Part shown: one piece after another, positions 20,601 to 29,933 of the stretch
Position numbering within the stretch: position 1 is the first letter of the stretch
How the letters are laid out: every line of letters starts with the position of its first letter
NCBI RefSeq assembly: GCF_000272405.2
Contig: NZ_AJZM02000150.1
Location: 3,140 to 67,139 of the forward strand
Source: Vibrio tasmaniensis 1F-187
Lineage (GTDB): Bacteria > Pseudomonadota > Gammaproteobacteria > Enterobacterales > Vibrionaceae
DNA: 64,000 nt
Direction: 5' to 3'
Notes under the pieces: generated by a model
What the model saw: the letters and a program-made list of their open reading frames with translations, nothing else
What the model was told of the DNA's origin: nothing
Databases searched by the model: none
Position numbers and translations under genes: made by a program

Positions 20601-22657
20601 TAATCGTCAATCATACCGATGTATTCACCGATATTGGATACCGCCTCATAAGGCAACGAATTTGGATCGATACCTATCCGAACATCCGGATTGTCTTTGA
20701 TCCACTTCCTCTCTTTTTGGCTTAGATTTAAGATCTCTCCAGTCAAATTACTCGCTTGATAAACATCCGCAATATAGCGTTTCGCCGCATCTCCGAATGA
20801 ACTAAATTGTTCGACTGATGGAAAATAAACATGGTTCCGCTCTAACGACTGAACATCAAAGTAGAAAGTCATCGAACCAGAATTGGTGCTCCCTCCTTTG
20901 GTTCGATAATTTGCGACCTTGGTGACTGATGAAAAGTGAGAGGTGTTTTTCTTCTCTCCATATTCATCAACTAGGTTACCGATGTACCAAGATTTGATTG
21001 GACGATTACTATTATCCGCCTGTGCAGTGATCACCTGAAATGAACTGTCCGTATCGAAAATTTCAAAAACTTCGGTTAACTCTTCAAAGCGGTCATTGAC
21101 GATAAAATACGCGGATATTTGCGCTATGATATTCGCCTTTTTAAGCACTTGGCTTAGATCATTCTGAACCTGCATCTCGATAATTTGGCTTAAACCGTCA
21201 TCGGCCTGTTTAAGGTTGTTAATCGCGGCATTGAAGCTGTCTCTGATTTCCTCACTCTTAAAGTCAACATAGATCGGATACTCAACTTTATACTCGTCAT
21301 GTAACGTTAGCTCTGCCATTTCAATAAAACGAGTATTGGTGATAAACCACTCCAGAACCCTTCGTTCAACCATTAACAGGTCAACATTTTGAGCCCTCAA
21401 TTGTGAGAATGCCGATTCAAGACCTTCGTAATCTTCGACACGACCAATGTCTAACTTACCCTTCAGTACTTCAACAGAATTTTTAATTGGTGAGGTCTCG
21501 TCGAACAATAACGCCCCTAGTGATAGGTCGTTCTGAGATTCAAGTTTGAGCTTGCGGCGAGTCAGTGAAACAGGAACAAACTCAACATTAAGAACTTTAT
21601 CACTTAGGAAATGAGCATTAGGATCATCAAACTGAACGCCAGAAACAAAGGCAATAGAATTATTGTTGTCGATGGCCTTTCTAGCGGCACTAGGAGGAAG
21701 AGTGACAACGTCACCCAATTTATACCCCATATCATTAAGAGCACGTTGAATAATGTCGTGTTCTAGCCCGACCGCGGTGCTGTCTGGATACATATACGGA
21801 GGGTTACCAAAGCCAAATACGCCTTTTAGTGGCACTCGATAAGGAGAGGTATCTAGCCACTTTGATAAAATCTGGTTCTTATTTGCAACGTCAAAAGTTT
21901 CAATTTGTTTGTTGATTAGCGTCAGTAGCTCTGGTTCGTCATTTCGAATCACCATCGACGCTTCTAACTTTTTCCAATGCTCCAAAACATAGTTGACCGC
22001 TAGATCATGAACGCCAATCTTTTTCGCAAGATCCATAGTGGTGATAGGTTCACCGACCATGCCTTCAACATCACCAGACCCTAACGCACGCACCGCATCA
22101 ATAACATTCTCAAAATCGACTCTTTCGATAGAGCTCAACCTCACTCCTGCACGCTCCAAGTCTATGTTTTCATTTACCATCGCAATGCGGCGTTTATTAT
22201 TTTGATCTAGATTTCCATCGAGTTTTTTGTCGATAGGGACTATCACAGCCACCTGATAAGGAATATAGGGATCACTTGCAAGAAAACGTCCACCTTCACT
22301 TGGGTCGAACTGTTGGAATGGGAACACGTCGCCTCGCCCATCGACTAACGCCGCTTTGGCCTCGACGCGCGAGTTAACTGTGATAAACCGAACATGGACA
22401 CCAAAACGCTGTTCAAGATCCAATGTCCAATCTTTGATGATCCCAGAAACCAGCCCGTCGTCATCGATGAATGAGTACGGGTAATGGTCGGAAAGAGCAA
22501 TAAATGTGATGGTCGGTTGGTTTTCCAACCACTGGCTTAACTTAGCATCGGTCACTTCAGCCGCGTTTACACTGCGAATGACTAGTGACCACACCAATAA
22601 GCCAATGATAAGAGATAATACAAAACGATTTAGTGACAACATCAAGCCATCACTCAT
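17687..22657 (-). CDS. BvgS/EvgS-like hybrid kinase with three periplasmic binding modules
   Basis: 1656 residues from the ATG at 22657, which overlaps the stop of the upstream regulator by eight bases and is preceded by AGAGAAG; an ATG at 22642 is possible. In order: signal peptide (to about 32), three SBP_bac_3-like modules (about 40-285, 290-510 and 660-910), a transmembrane helix (about 920-940), a PAS domain (about 960-1040), HisKA with H1066, HATPase with GGTGLGL, a receiver with D1359, and HPt with H1515. The region between modules two and three (about 520-650) does not match anything I recognise. Proteins of this type sense small molecules through clamshell domains and run a four-step phosphorelay. 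Partner output is most likely the HD-GYP regulator encoded immediately upstream. The phosphorelay residues look intact. Confidence 0.9.
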   Translation of the reverse strand: MSDGLMLSLNRFVLSLIIGLLVWSLVIRSVNAAEVTDAKLSQWLENQPTITFIALSDHYPYSFIDDDGLVSGIIKDWTLDLEQRFGVHVRFITVNSRVEAKAALVDGRGDVFPFQQFDPSEGGRFLASDPYIPYQVAVIVPIDKKLDGNLDQNNKRRIAMVNENIDLERAGVRLSSIERVDFENVIDAVRALGSGDVEGMVGEPITTMDLAKKIGVHDLAVNYVLEHWKKLEASMVIRNDEPELLTLINKQIETFDVANKNQILSKWLDTSPYRVPLKGVFGFGNPPYMYPDSTAVGLEHDIIQRALNDMGYKLGDVVTLPPSAARKAIDNNNSIAFVSGVQFDDPNAHFLSDKVLNVEFVPVSLTRRKLKLESQNDLSLGALLFDETSPIKNSVEVLKGKLDIGRVEDYEGLESAFSQLRAQNVDLLMVERRVLEWFITNTRFIEMAELTLHDEYKVEYPIYVDFKSEEIRDSFNAAINNLKQADDGLSQIIEMQVQNDLSQVLKKANIIAQISAYFIVNDRFEELTEVFEIFDTDSSFQVITAQADNSNRPIKSWYIGNLVDEYGEKKNTSHFSSVTKVANYRTKGGSTNSGSMTFYFDVQSLERNHVYFPSVEQFSSFGDAAKRYIADVYQASNLTGEILNLSQKERKWIKDNPDVRIGIDPNSLPYEAVSNIGEYIGMIDDYLTLIEQKTGLSINHVDVASWSETRSLVDHHEVELVSAAQENRSLGDNVKAVKSLFSSRLAIASRRDISSLVLEEAEGWKIGILKNAANTDAIVGKYPNIEWVKVESTEDGLNRLDDETLDGMIDTVEVLNYLIDSFGHREVGIIGRLDFFLSPTLHVIKSEPLLYSIVNKAIESISAEERQKISAKWAAPKAIERVDYELVYTISGFALVIVLLIVFWNRKLSKQISIANDATEALKKAQEQLYNMLNSSPIAASVVFEEKVRYANDTAKRLFGVEGLDLDSIDVASIHDSLSVRDDVHKELMLNGKVVNRELVLRKSDGTRFVALVSYYLFELDGEIATLFWAFDISEMKRLNEQLEEEKQRADLASQAKSEFLANMSHEIRTPMNAIIGLSYLAIGEISNPVARNYIEKVHRSGHSLLSIINDILDFSKIEAGQLVIDSIPFDPVTTFQDVIELMEPKANEKQLNLSMSIDLELNTPLRGDPLRLFQVILNLVGNAIKFTETGSVSLTVALVESDDNSLTMKVMVADTGIGISDENLHKLFEAFSQADSTTTRRFGGTGLGLNISQKLVRAMGGQISVGSVFGQGSEFSFVLTLPRSSVEKLAEFKAQELQLDYQIEFKGQRVLLVEDNELNQDLALAFFTRSNLNADLAENGKEALELAQSNEYEMIFMDLQMPIMDGFEATRLIREFDKDVPIIAMSANVFADAKQRAREAGVTDFLDKPIIIDKATALITKYIVPEVLVEGKASSESPLVRMQNSSSNSPTLSSDTLIVLPVFSLPRFGQLTHHDVKLQDKMLGRFCQGAPDIMSDTFDNLVQDEWVTLERNLHTLKSMAASIGGLQLAEQLGGLESKAHNKACDEQDLKQAELGLIELIKTVESSFDGSGAQGVETACTQETEVRSADASNSPNITQEQRAKLYSLLDAYDNDATQYVTELLAQYPHSAVLKDVQSALDNYDFERAKEVLSASE

Positions 22658-23675
22658 CGCTAAACTTCTCTTTAATCGCAAGAATCTCGGGCAACTTAAG
22701 AAAGAACAGATCAACGATAGTTGGATCAAAATGTTTGCCTTTCTGTTCTTCAAACAAGCTCAGTGCCTCATCGACACTCCAAGCCTTCTTATAAGGACGC
22801 TCTGCTGTCAAGGCATCAAACACATCAGCCACCGCAGCGATTCTTCCTACCAAAGGAATTTCTTCACCCGCGATCTGGTTTGGGTAACCGCTGCCATCCC
22901 ATTTCTCATGATGATATTGCGCCACCTGAATCGCCATACGCATCAGTTTGGAATCACTCTGCCTACCAAGAATTTCAACACCGTACTCGACGTGTTTCTG
23001 CATGGTACTCCACTCACCGGCATCCAACTTACCAGGCTTTAGCAGCACACTATCGGGAATGCCAATCTTGCCAATATCATGCATTGGTGCTGCATCACGC
23101 AACGTCTCGGTATCTTCGTCAGTCATTCCCAAGGCTTTAGCTAGCACTTCACAGTAGTGACTCATACGCTTAACGTGCATGCCTGTTTCATTGTCTTTAA
23201 ATTCAGCAGCTCTACCCAGTATGTTCAGTGTTTCTAGCTTACCGAGATTGATCTCTTGAGTTTTCTCTTTTACCTGACTAAACAACGCGCGTTGTTGGTC
23301 ATAAAGTGCGATATGCGTTTTCACACGCTGGAGTGCAATAGCAGGGGTTATCGGTTTGGTTAGGTAATCTACAGCCCCCAAGGAGAGCCCTTTTACTTCG
23401 GCTTCAGGTCCAATTTTGGCAGTAACGAAGATAATGGGGATATGCGCGGTGTTGGGCTGTTCTTTGAGCTGTCTGCAAACTTCATAACCGTCAATATCAG
23501 GCATCATGATATCGAGGAGAATGAGGTCTGGCTGAGGCACCATCTTGGCTATCTTGATGCCAATGGTACCGTTAATTGCTACTTTGACTTGATAGGTATC
23601 TTTAAGTATTGCAGTCAACACATCCAAATTGCTTGGGGTGTCACCTACGACTAACACTATGGGTTTACGACTCAT
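22650..23675 (-). CDS. Response regulator with HD-GYP c-di-GMP phosphodiesterase domain
   Basis: 341 residues: receiver (1-120) with phospho-acceptor D55 in LLDIMMPDIDG and the conserved K107 in YLTKPI, then an HD-GYP domain (about 140-335) with H199-D200 in HDIGKIG and an HHEKWDGSGYP signature. HD-GYP domains hydrolyse cyclic di-GMP. The receiver acidic pocket is odd: the usual Asp-Asp pair near the N-terminus reads VVGDTP, so the first Asp is G11. One Asp (D12) remains to hold magnesium, so phosphorylation may be weaker or altered. It is first in an operon with the BvgS-like kinase, with an ATGAGTGA overlap, and is its probable partner. Confidence 0.92.
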   Translation of the reverse strand: MSRKPIVLVVGDTPSNLDVLTAILKDTYQVKVAINGTIGIKIAKMVPQPDLILLDIMMPDIDGYEVCRQLKEQPNTAHIPIIFVTAKIGPEAEVKGLSLGAVDYLTKPITPAIALQRVKTHIALYDQQRALFSQVKEKTQEINLGKLETLNILGRAAEFKDNETGMHVKRMSHYCEVLAKALGMTDEDTETLRDAAPMHDIGKIGIPDSVLLKPGKLDAGEWSTMQKHVEYGVEILGRQSDSKLMRMAIQVAQYHHEKWDGSGYPNQIAGEEIPLVGRIAAVADVFDALTAERPYKKAWSVDEALSLFEEQKGKHFDPTIVDLFFLKLPEILAIKEKFSDE

Positions 23676-23921
23676 TGATACCTCGTATAAAAATCAAACA
23701 GTTATAAATATAGTGTAGAACGATTTTTAGAGGTTAATCAGAAAAAATAGCAATTGTTTATTGAAAATGAAGAGTAGATCTTCGAGTGACATCAAACCAA
23801 CGTTTGTCGAAGTATGACCAGTCAATATTACGTCGATTAAGTCATTATAATACAAAGGAAATTATACAGATTACTTTTGAATCCAGACCTTTTATTAACA
23901 AAATACAAACTGGCAAAAACA
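23676..23921. other. Gap between the HD-GYP operon and vctC
   Basis: Holds the promoter region of the HD-GYP/kinase operon. It is AT-rich and I see no gene or recognisable operator in it. Confidence 0.5.
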
Positions 23922-23950
23922 AAAAGAGCTCCTCACTCGGGAGCTCTTTT
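23922..23950 (-). terminator. vctC terminator
   Basis: AAAAGAGCTCC and GGGAGCTCTTTT form a stem around a short loop, with T runs in either direction. Confidence 0.88.
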
Positions 23951-23994
23951 CACTTAAGTCATTAGAGAATCAAATAGCCTAGCGAACCCGCAAC

Positions 23995-24759
23995 CTAACG
24001 ACCTGAATAATACATACAGATTCGAACACCATCGAACTCACGAATCTCAAATGGGATCTCGTAAATCGACTCCATCACTGACTTTTCAACCACTTCAGAG
24101 ACCTTGCCCGACTTAACCACTTGGCCCCTCTTCATCGCGACAATGTTATCTGAGTAACAAGAAGCAAAGTTGATGTCGTGAATCACAATAACCACCGCCT
24201 TATTAAACTCATGCGCTAGACGACGTAGCGTCTGCATGATTTCTACAGAGTGTTTAATATCTAGGTTGTTTAGTGGCTCATCCAAGAAGACATAGTCGGT
24301 ATCTTGCGCCACTACCATTGCAATAAACGCCATTTGACGCTGACCGCCACTGAGCTCATCTAAGTATTTGTTTTGAATATCGGTAATGCCAAGGTGCTCT
24401 AGTGCCGTATCGACGATCTTATGATCTTCGTCTTTCAAGCGACCTTGAGAATGTGGGAAACGCCCAAAACAGACCAACTCACGAATCGTAAATCGCATAT
24501 TGATGTTGTTTGATTGTCTTAACACAGCAAGGTGCTTCGCAAGCTCTTTGGTATCCCATTCAGCCAGTAATTTATCGCCAATAACGACCTCGCCCGCATC
24601 ACTTTCGGTTAAGCGACTCGCCATAGAAAGCAGCGTACTTTTACCCGCACCATTTGGGCCAATAATAGAAGTCACTTCCCCTTTCGGGAACATAGCACTG
24701 GCATCATCAACCACGAGTGACTTGCCATACTTCTTAGTTAAACCTGTTAATTTAATCAC
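23995..24759 (-). CDS. vctC: Ferric siderophore ABC transporter ATPase
   Basis: 254 residues with a Walker A site GPNGAGKST, signature LSGGQRQ, Walker B YVFLDEP and a switch histidine in VIVIHD. It is the FepC type ATPase that powers import of iron-siderophore complexes through the VctD/VctG permease. It is the last gene of vctPDGC, 12 bp after vctG, and is followed by a terminator. The name rests on the whole-cassette order and similarity to V. cholerae VctC, which handles catechol siderophores (enterobactin and vibriobactin). Related FatE or CeuD proteins are the alternatives. Confidence 0.85.
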   Translation of the reverse strand: MIKLTGLTKKYGKSLVVDDASAMFPKGEVTSIIGPNGAGKSTLLSMASRLTESDAGEVVIGDKLLAEWDTKELAKHLAVLRQSNNINMRFTIRELVCFGRFPHSQGRLKDEDHKIVDTALEHLGITDIQNKYLDELSGGQRQMAFIAMVVAQDTDYVFLDEPLNNLDIKHSVEIMQTLRRLAHEFNKAVVIVIHDINFASCYSDNIVAMKRGQVVKSGKVSEVVEKSVMESIYEIPFEIREFDGVRICMYYSGR

Positions 24760-24771
24760 TACTTACTACCT

Positions 24772-25722
24772 TTACTGAATTCTGGTACGTAACAACAAGA
24801 ACATAAAATACAAACCACCGACCAAGTTAATGATCACGCTTACTGTGGTTTCAAACGCCATTACTTTTTCGATAAACCATTGGCCTGAAACCAATAGAAC
24901 GACCGCTAACAAACTGCTCGCGATGATAAGCACACGATGTTGATAAGATTTGAATATCTGACGAGCTAAGCTCACGGTGATTAAACCAAAGAACAACACA
25001 GGGCCAACCAAAGCAGTCGATACCGCGACCATCACTGACACAATCACCAAAGTAATCTGAGTCAGTCGCTTGGTGTTCACACCCAAGCTTGTTGCGTTAT
25101 CAATACCAAGCCAAAGCACATCAAGCTTAGGCGCTAACAACCACAGGCCAAGCAAGCTCAAACCTAATGGAATAAGGCTGAGGTAAACCAGTTCGCCTTT
25201 CACGTTATTGAAGCTTGCGAACATCACATTCTGCAGCACGGCAAACTCGTTCGGGTCAATTAACATCGCAAGGAAGTTAGCCAAGCTTGAGAATACGCTG
25301 CCGCACACAATACCAATCAACAACAGTGTAAATACGTTGTTTCGCTTGCTCTTGAAGTAAAAATGGAACAGCGCAAACGAGAACAAGATCATCACAGTCA
25401 CAGACAATGAAAAGTTTACGATTGAATCAATCACCCAGAAACTGGTACTGCCAAACACAAACAGAAGCACCGTTTGAACCAGCATATACAGACTGTCAAA
25501 GCCCAAGATGGATGGGGTTAGAATTCGATTATTAGTAATGGTTTGGAACACCAATGACGATGCAGAGATCGCCACCGCCGCCAACACAATCGACAGCAGT
25601 TTTGGTAGTCGCAAAGATAAGAAGAACTCGTAGTTATCCCACGCAAGTCCTTGCCCCACAAATACTGCCGCCATCCCCAAAGACGCGATAGCCAGAATCG
25701 CAATTTTTACTGAATCACGCAT
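24772..25722 (-). CDS. vctG: Ferric siderophore ABC transporter permease, second subunit
   Basis: 316 residues with about nine hydrophobic segments, of the FecCD/BtuC permease family. A conserved segment near FFGLITVSLARQIF corresponds to the cytoplasmic coupling region that contacts the ATPase. It pairs with VctD to form the heterodimeric channel. Its start overlaps the vctD stop by eight bases, implying translational coupling, and vctC follows after 12 bp. Confidence 0.85.
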   Translation of the reverse strand: MRDSVKIAILAIASLGMAAVFVGQGLAWDNYEFFLSLRLPKLLSIVLAAVAISASSLVFQTITNNRILTPSILGFDSLYMLVQTVLLFVFGSTSFWVIDSIVNFSLSVTVMILFSFALFHFYFKSKRNNVFTLLLIGIVCGSVFSSLANFLAMLIDPNEFAVLQNVMFASFNNVKGELVYLSLIPLGLSLLGLWLLAPKLDVLWLGIDNATSLGVNTKRLTQITLVIVSVMVAVSTALVGPVLFFGLITVSLARQIFKSYQHRVLIIASSLLAVVLLVSGQWFIEKVMAFETTVSVIINLVGGLYFMFLLLRTRIQ

Positions 25723-26668
25723 TCGACTTGTCTCTCATGATTAGGTAGATAAAAATCAAGCCACCAAAGATGCTGATTACCATCGAGATTGGTATCTCAT
25801 AAGGGAAGATGACGATTCGAGCTAACAAGTCACAAACCAATACCAAGATCACGCCCCAATAGGCTGTCCAAGGCAGAATCTTCTTCATGTTATCGCCCAT
25901 CATCAGCGACACGATATTCGGCACGATAAGGCCAAGGAATGGGATAACACCGACGATCATCACTACAGAAGAGGCGCAGATAGCAACCAATGCCACACCA
26001 ATGAAGACGATCTTCTGATAATTGAGGCCAATGTTTTTTGCGAAGCTTTCACCAATACTTGCCGCACTGAACTGACTCGCAAAGTAATAAGCCAACACAC
26101 ATGCAGGAACCGCGAGGTAAAGGATTTCATAGCTGCCTTGCAATACACTCGCAAAGTTCGCCATCGTCCAAGCTGACATGGTTTGTACTAAATCGTATTT
26201 GTAAGCGATAAAGGTTGTTAGAGAGGAAATAACGTTGCCATACATGATGCCAATCAAAGGTACCAACACCGCATTCTTGAACTTCAAGTGTTGTAGAAAG
26301 CGGACCAATAGCATGGTGCCTAACACCGCAAACGCAAAGATAAAGCCTAAGTAGCTCCATTGAGCGGCATTACCCAGCACCAGAATACCGACGATGTACC
26401 CCAACATGGCGCAATCAATGGTGCCCATCGTAGAAGGTGCAGCAAACTTATTCTGAACAATCTGTTGCATTATCAAGCCAGCAACACTCAAGCCAGCACC
26501 GGCAAGCACAATCGCGAACAGTCGAGGGATCCGACTAACAACATAAATAGAGTTGGCGTGTTGGTTGCCATTGAAAAAATCGCTAAAACTGATCTCAGCG
26601 ACTCCAATCATTAATGACGCAACGCATAACACAACAAGAAATACAGCAGCTGCAATGGGTTTTAACAT
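25715..26668 (-). CDS. vctD: Ferric siderophore ABC transporter permease, first subunit
   Basis: 317 residues, a FecCD-family polytopic permease. Family landmarks are the SRIPRLFAIVLAGAGLSVAGL block after the first helix and the VIPFLGLIVPNIV coupling segment. It heads the vctDGC part of the cassette, 99 bp after vctP, with a hairpin in that gap that probably lowers its expression relative to the binding protein. Confidence 0.85.
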   Translation of the reverse strand: MLKPIAAAVFLVVLCVASLMIGVAEISFSDFFNGNQHANSIYVVSRIPRLFAIVLAGAGLSVAGLIMQQIVQNKFAAPSTMGTIDCAMLGYIVGILVLGNAAQWSYLGFIFAFAVLGTMLLVRFLQHLKFKNAVLVPLIGIMYGNVISSLTTFIAYKYDLVQTMSAWTMANFASVLQGSYEILYLAVPACVLAYYFASQFSAASIGESFAKNIGLNYQKIVFIGVALVAICASSVVMIVGVIPFLGLIVPNIVSLMMGDNMKKILPWTAYWGVILVLVCDLLARIVIFPYEIPISMVISIFGGLIFIYLIMRDKSNA

Positions 26669-26719
26669 AGAAGTAATACTAAAGGTAGGATCGGGGAGAC
26701 CGTATAAAAAAGTGAAAAA

Positions 26720-26747
26720 GGGCTTATAAGAACACTCTTATAAGCCC
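26720..26747 (-). terminator. Intercistronic hairpin between vctP and vctD
   Basis: Perfect 11-bp arms GGGCTTATAAG and CTTATAAGCCC flank AACACT; on the minus strand a T run follows. It probably acts as a partial terminator or 3'-end stabiliser that raises vctP transcript levels above those of vctDGC. Confidence 0.85.
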
Positions 26748-26767
26748 GAGAATCTGATGACTAGTAA

Positions 26768-27700
26768 CTATTGAATCGTACGTTCAATGTCGCCAAGCAT
26801 TCTGTGAATCGCTGTTACGCCGCCACCTACCAGATACCAAGCACTTGAATCAAGGTAAACGATGTTGCCTTGCTGCGCTGCAGGTGTTGCTGCAACCAGT
26901 GGGTTGTCAAACAGCTGTTGTGCGCGCCCTTCTGACTTACCGATCGCTTTTTCGCGGTCAAGCACGTAAAGCACTTCAGGTTTTGCGTCAGCAATATATT
27001 CAAACGAGATTAGATTGCCGTGATTCCCTTTAATCGGAGCCACTGTCGCACTCTTTGACTCCACAAAGCCAAAGTCATCAAAGATGATTGAGAAGCGACT
27101 GCCCTTATTGAACATCGCAATGTTGTTGCCGTTGTTCATTAGCATCATTGCTGACGTTTCGTCAGACGCGACTTTGTCGTTAACCGCCGTGATAGACGCT
27201 TGAGTCTCTTTAATGAGCGCTTCTACTTTAGCTTGCTTACCGAAGAGCTTGCCTAGCGCGCGCCAGTTTTGCTGAGCATCAGCCCAGTATTTGTCACCTT
27301 CAATAGAGAACATGATGGTCGGAGCTATTTTTGCTAGTTGATCGTAAACCTTAAGCATACGGTTTTCGGCAATGATGATGTCAGGCTTCAGCATGTAGAT
27401 AGCTTCAAAATCAGGTTCACTCAATGAGCCCGTATTTGCCGTCGTATCTTTGTACGAAGCTAGATAGTCAGGCATTAGGCTGTGAGGCGCGCCAACTGGC
27501 TGTATACCAATCTGATCAAGCACATCTAAGCTACCAAAGCCAAGTACTACAACGCGCTGTGGTACTTCGGTAAACTGCACCGTGCCCTTTACGTGTTCAA
27601 TAGTGATTGTTTCCGCTTGAGCGGTCATTATCAATGATGATGCAAGAGCGATAGCAAGCCCACCCAATAACTGACGAACTGAATTGATTGTTTTCTTCAT
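26768..27700 (-). CDS. vctP: Periplasmic ferric siderophore-binding protein
   Basis: 310 residues from the ATG at 27700, which follows AAGGAAG; an in-frame ATG 11 codons upstream lacks a ribosome site and would spoil the signal peptide. Signal peptide to about residue 29 (TAQA). It is a cluster-A type-III binding protein (FepB/CeuE family) with the early PQRVVVLGFGSLDVL segment and a later YVLDREKAIG segment. It delivers the iron complex to VctDG. It is first in the cassette and lies directly under a Fur box. No outer-membrane receptor (vctA) or vctR regulator is adjacent. Confidence 0.87.
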   Translation of the reverse strand: MKKTINSVRQLLGGLAIALASSLIMTAQAETITIEHVKGTVQFTEVPQRVVVLGFGSLDVLDQIGIQPVGAPHSLMPDYLASYKDTTANTGSLSEPDFEAIYMLKPDIIIAENRMLKVYDQLAKIAPTIMFSIEGDKYWADAQQNWRALGKLFGKQAKVEALIKETQASITAVNDKVASDETSAMMLMNNGNNIAMFNKGSRFSIIFDDFGFVESKSATVAPIKGNHGNLISFEYIADAKPEVLYVLDREKAIGKSEGRAQQLFDNPLVAATPAAQQGNIVYLDSSAWYLVGGGVTAIHRMLGDIERTIQ

Positions 27701-27844
27701 GTGTCTTCCTTTGCCAAGGATACAAACCACCACTCATGACAATAAAAGTCACATTACTCATAGATGAGCATGGGGCGTACACAACGGCTAAATAACGATA
27801 ATTTAAAGTCTGTCATTGCTTTGACAACAAACTTGTAACGCAAG

Positions 27845-27859
27845 TGAGAACTATTATCA
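27845..27859 (-). promoter_or_regulatory. Fur box of the vctPDGC promoter
   Basis: TGAGAACTATTATCA matches the 7-1-7 Fur consensus TGATAATNATTATCA at all but two positions, and lies about 145 bp upstream of vctP. Iron repression of this uptake cassette is expected. Confidence 0.75.
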
Positions 27860-28569
27860 ATTATATTTGCGTTAAATTAGCGACACAACAACTTTATTAT
27901 TCAGAAATGTAAAAGTGAGTATTCATGTTTTGCGTAGTCGGGAGATATATTAGGAATCAAAAATAGCAAAAAGCGCGAAGAGGAAAATGATCATCAATCT
28001 GAAGAAAAAACCTGATGGGGGAAAATGTCCGAAAACCCTGTAATTACAACGCTAAACCTCCTAATTACAACGCTAAACCTCAGAGTCACAAATTGCAATT
28101 TACAATGTAAAGACCAAGTATAACAGACACTTAACCACCACTAAATTAATACCTCAATTAAAACCACCAATGACAAAGAATACGAAGCGGTGCAAAACAG
28201 AGCCTCAGTCAGATACCTTGGTCAATCCCCTGTCCTTCGTTCATTTAACTATCAATAAGCGACGGCAAATCATTCAAAAATATTTTTAAATTTAATTAGA
28301 AATAGGGTTGTAATTTAAAAAACTAGGCGTATAGTTCGCCACCTGGCTCTAATCTATAGAGCTGTTAATGCTAAAGTAAGTCCAAGTTCCACATAGACAG
28401 TTCTCGATTCCCTCGTTACACCATCTCTGCGTCAGCTTTCACCCAGATAGTCATTCAATAGCTTTTAAATTCGATCCTACTACCGATCTCTCGTCATTCG
28501 CTCTTTTATCAGCGAAGTCAGAATAGATCGATCACTTAAATACAAATGTAATAAACACAAGGCACAGTT
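27860..28569. other. Long non-coding stretch beyond the vct promoter
   Basis: About 700 bases with no ORF I can support. The only structures I see are a 20-bp direct repeat at 28041-28081 and AT-rich sequence around 28260-28330. It may encode an RNA, but I recognise none. Confidence 0.4.
28041..28081. repeat. Two tandem copies of a 20-bp sequence (21-bp period)
   Basis: TAATTACAACGCTAAACCTC occurs at 28041-28060 and again at 28062-28081, exactly. A 21-bp period is two helical turns, so a repeated protein-binding site is possible. Confidence 0.9.
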
Positions 28570-28668
28570 ATGTCACGCAGAACAACACGACAAACCCATT
28601 GGTACCAACTATCACGCGAAAAAACAGTCAATAAACTAAAAGGTAATAAATGCTCAAGATTAAAATAG
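28570..28668 (+). CDS. Tiny basic upstream ORF, possible leader peptide
   Basis: A 32-codon ORF (ATG at 28570) encoding an Arg/Lys-rich peptide starting MSRRTTRQTHWYQLSREK. Its end overlaps the start of the next ORF (ATG at 28650) in another frame, so translation of one would affect the other. Upstream AAGGC is a weak ribosome site. No relative recognised; it could be chance. Confidence 0.3.
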   Translation: MSRRTTRQTHWYQLSREKTVNKLKGNKCSRLK

Positions 28669-28859
28669 ACTTACACAAAGAAGAGATTTCATGGGTCACC
28701 GAGATTCGACAGCTCAATAGCGATATACTCCACCGCCACATATTGCCCAAGCTACAACATCACAGTTATCTCATCGACTTTGAATTTAATGAACGAGAAA
28801 GCATCGGAACTATCGTTTCAGGCAACGGAAACACCCTAGGACATTTCACACTCCTATAG
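28650..28859 (+). CDS. Small hypothetical protein
   Basis: 69 residues, preceded by AAAGGTAATAA, a fair ribosome site. Mixed charge, no signal peptide or membrane segment; the LKIKIDLHKEEISW start and the SIGTIVSGNGNTLGHF end suggest a small alpha/beta protein. I do not recognise a family. It is isolated between the vct region and a minus-strand gene. Confidence 0.5.
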   Translation: MLKIKIDLHKEEISWVTEIRQLNSDILHRHILPKLQHHSYLIDFEFNERESIGTIVSGNGNTLGHFTLL

Positions 28860-29098
28860 CATTTCCCATAGGCTGCAAAAGAAACACCGTCTAGTTCGAC
28901 AGATATAAAAAAAGTCAAAGATGTCACCCTCAATTCGCTCTAGCAGAACAAAATAGAGTAGAAGTAAAACAGATCAGAAACCTAGCCCTTTTTGCATTTC
29001 ACACGCGGCTAACGCTAGCTAGGTTATCGTGCTTCTATTGAAACCAACTTATATCAAACTCTGAATCACCAATGAGTCATTATCATTGCATTCATGGA

Positions 29099-29680
29099 CT
29101 AATAAGTTAACGGCATCGACCTTAACTTTTGATCAAGAGTATATAAGTGTTCTGCAGCTTGCATGTGTTGAGGGTAATCGCTGAATTTCTCACGATTCTC
29201 CTCATTCATCTTACATGTCTCATCCACCAGCATTAACTTCCAATACAGCTTTGTTGTATGCAGCATCGCCAGTAAAGGTTTGAACACCTCTTTCTCATAA
29301 GCTTGAATCAACTCGTCACGTTCGTCTTCACTTGCGATTGAACCTTCGGTTGCCGACAACACTTTTTGATACTTCAGGTTTTGTTGCAGCTTATCCATCA
29401 CCGTTTGGTTTTCTTCCGCTAACTCAACAAGCTTCGACTTAATAATGTTCACCCAATTCTCTTGGCTCAGTACTGTGCCATCAACACTGTTAAAGTCTTC
29501 TCGTATCTGTCGTTCAACACCTTTTTGAGCTTTCTTTAAAACCGCACGCACCTTTTGAAAAGGCAGCTGATATTCCTTACTTAGCTCGATAATCAGTTTA
29601 TGAAAACCACCGTTTGGAAGGTGTAAGTTTTCCTTAAACGTCGCCATTGCAGCTTCTTGCTGCTCTGTAAGGTGAGTCAT
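29099..29680 (-). CDS. Conserved hypothetical cytoplasmic protein (possibly DUF3069)
   Basis: 193 residues, mostly helical and charged, with no signal peptide, membrane segment or catalytic motif that I can see. The first half (MATFKENLHLPNGGFHKL, VRAVLKKAQKGVERQI) looks like a compact helical domain, the second half like a helical bundle or coiled coil. I tentatively think of the vibrio DUF3069 family, but cannot confirm it. It is monocistronic; function unknown. Confidence 0.7.
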   Translation of the reverse strand: MTHLTEQQEAAMATFKENLHLPNGGFHKLIIELSKEYQLPFQKVRAVLKKAQKGVERQIREDFNSVDGTVLSQENWVNIIKSKLVELAEENQTVMDKLQQNLKYQKVLSATEGSIASEDERDELIQAYEKEVFKPLLAMLHTTKLYWKLMLVDETCKMNEENREKFSDYPQHMQAAEHLYTLDQKLRSMPLTY

Positions 29681-29933
29681 TCTGTTTCCTATTCTTTATC
29701 ACTTATGGTGCTGAGCCCGCGATCATACCACTATATAACCTCGTTTTTTCGGTAACTTGATAGGTTACATCTAGCTACGTACTTAATTTCTCGCAACACG
29801 TTATTTTTTGGCTAGTTTTCACACTACTTGGCATGAAATGGTAAAACTGATCATCGAATAAAAACCATACTACACCTGTACCAACAAAACAGACTTCTAA
29901 CTTATACAGGTACTAAAATGAAAAAGATTGCAC

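Noticed and set aside
22642-22753. Upstream-extended start of the hybrid kinase at 22753
   Set aside because: It would overlap the HD-GYP gene by over 100 bases and put 32 extra residues before a clean signal peptide; the ATG at 22657 has a ribosome site.
28021-28081. CRISPR-like repeat
   Set aside because: Only two copies with one base between them and no spacers or cas genes.
28979-29025. 8-bp inverted repeat AACCTAGC ... GCTAGGTT
   Set aside because: The spacer is about 30 bases and there is no T tail or partner gene, so it is likely chance.
29873-29912. Inverted repeat ACCTGTA ... TACAGGT and a short plus-strand ORF starting MKKIALK at 29918
   Set aside because: The loop is long with no T tail on the channel-gene side, and the ORF has 22 codons that run into the channel gene; neither can be supported as a feature.
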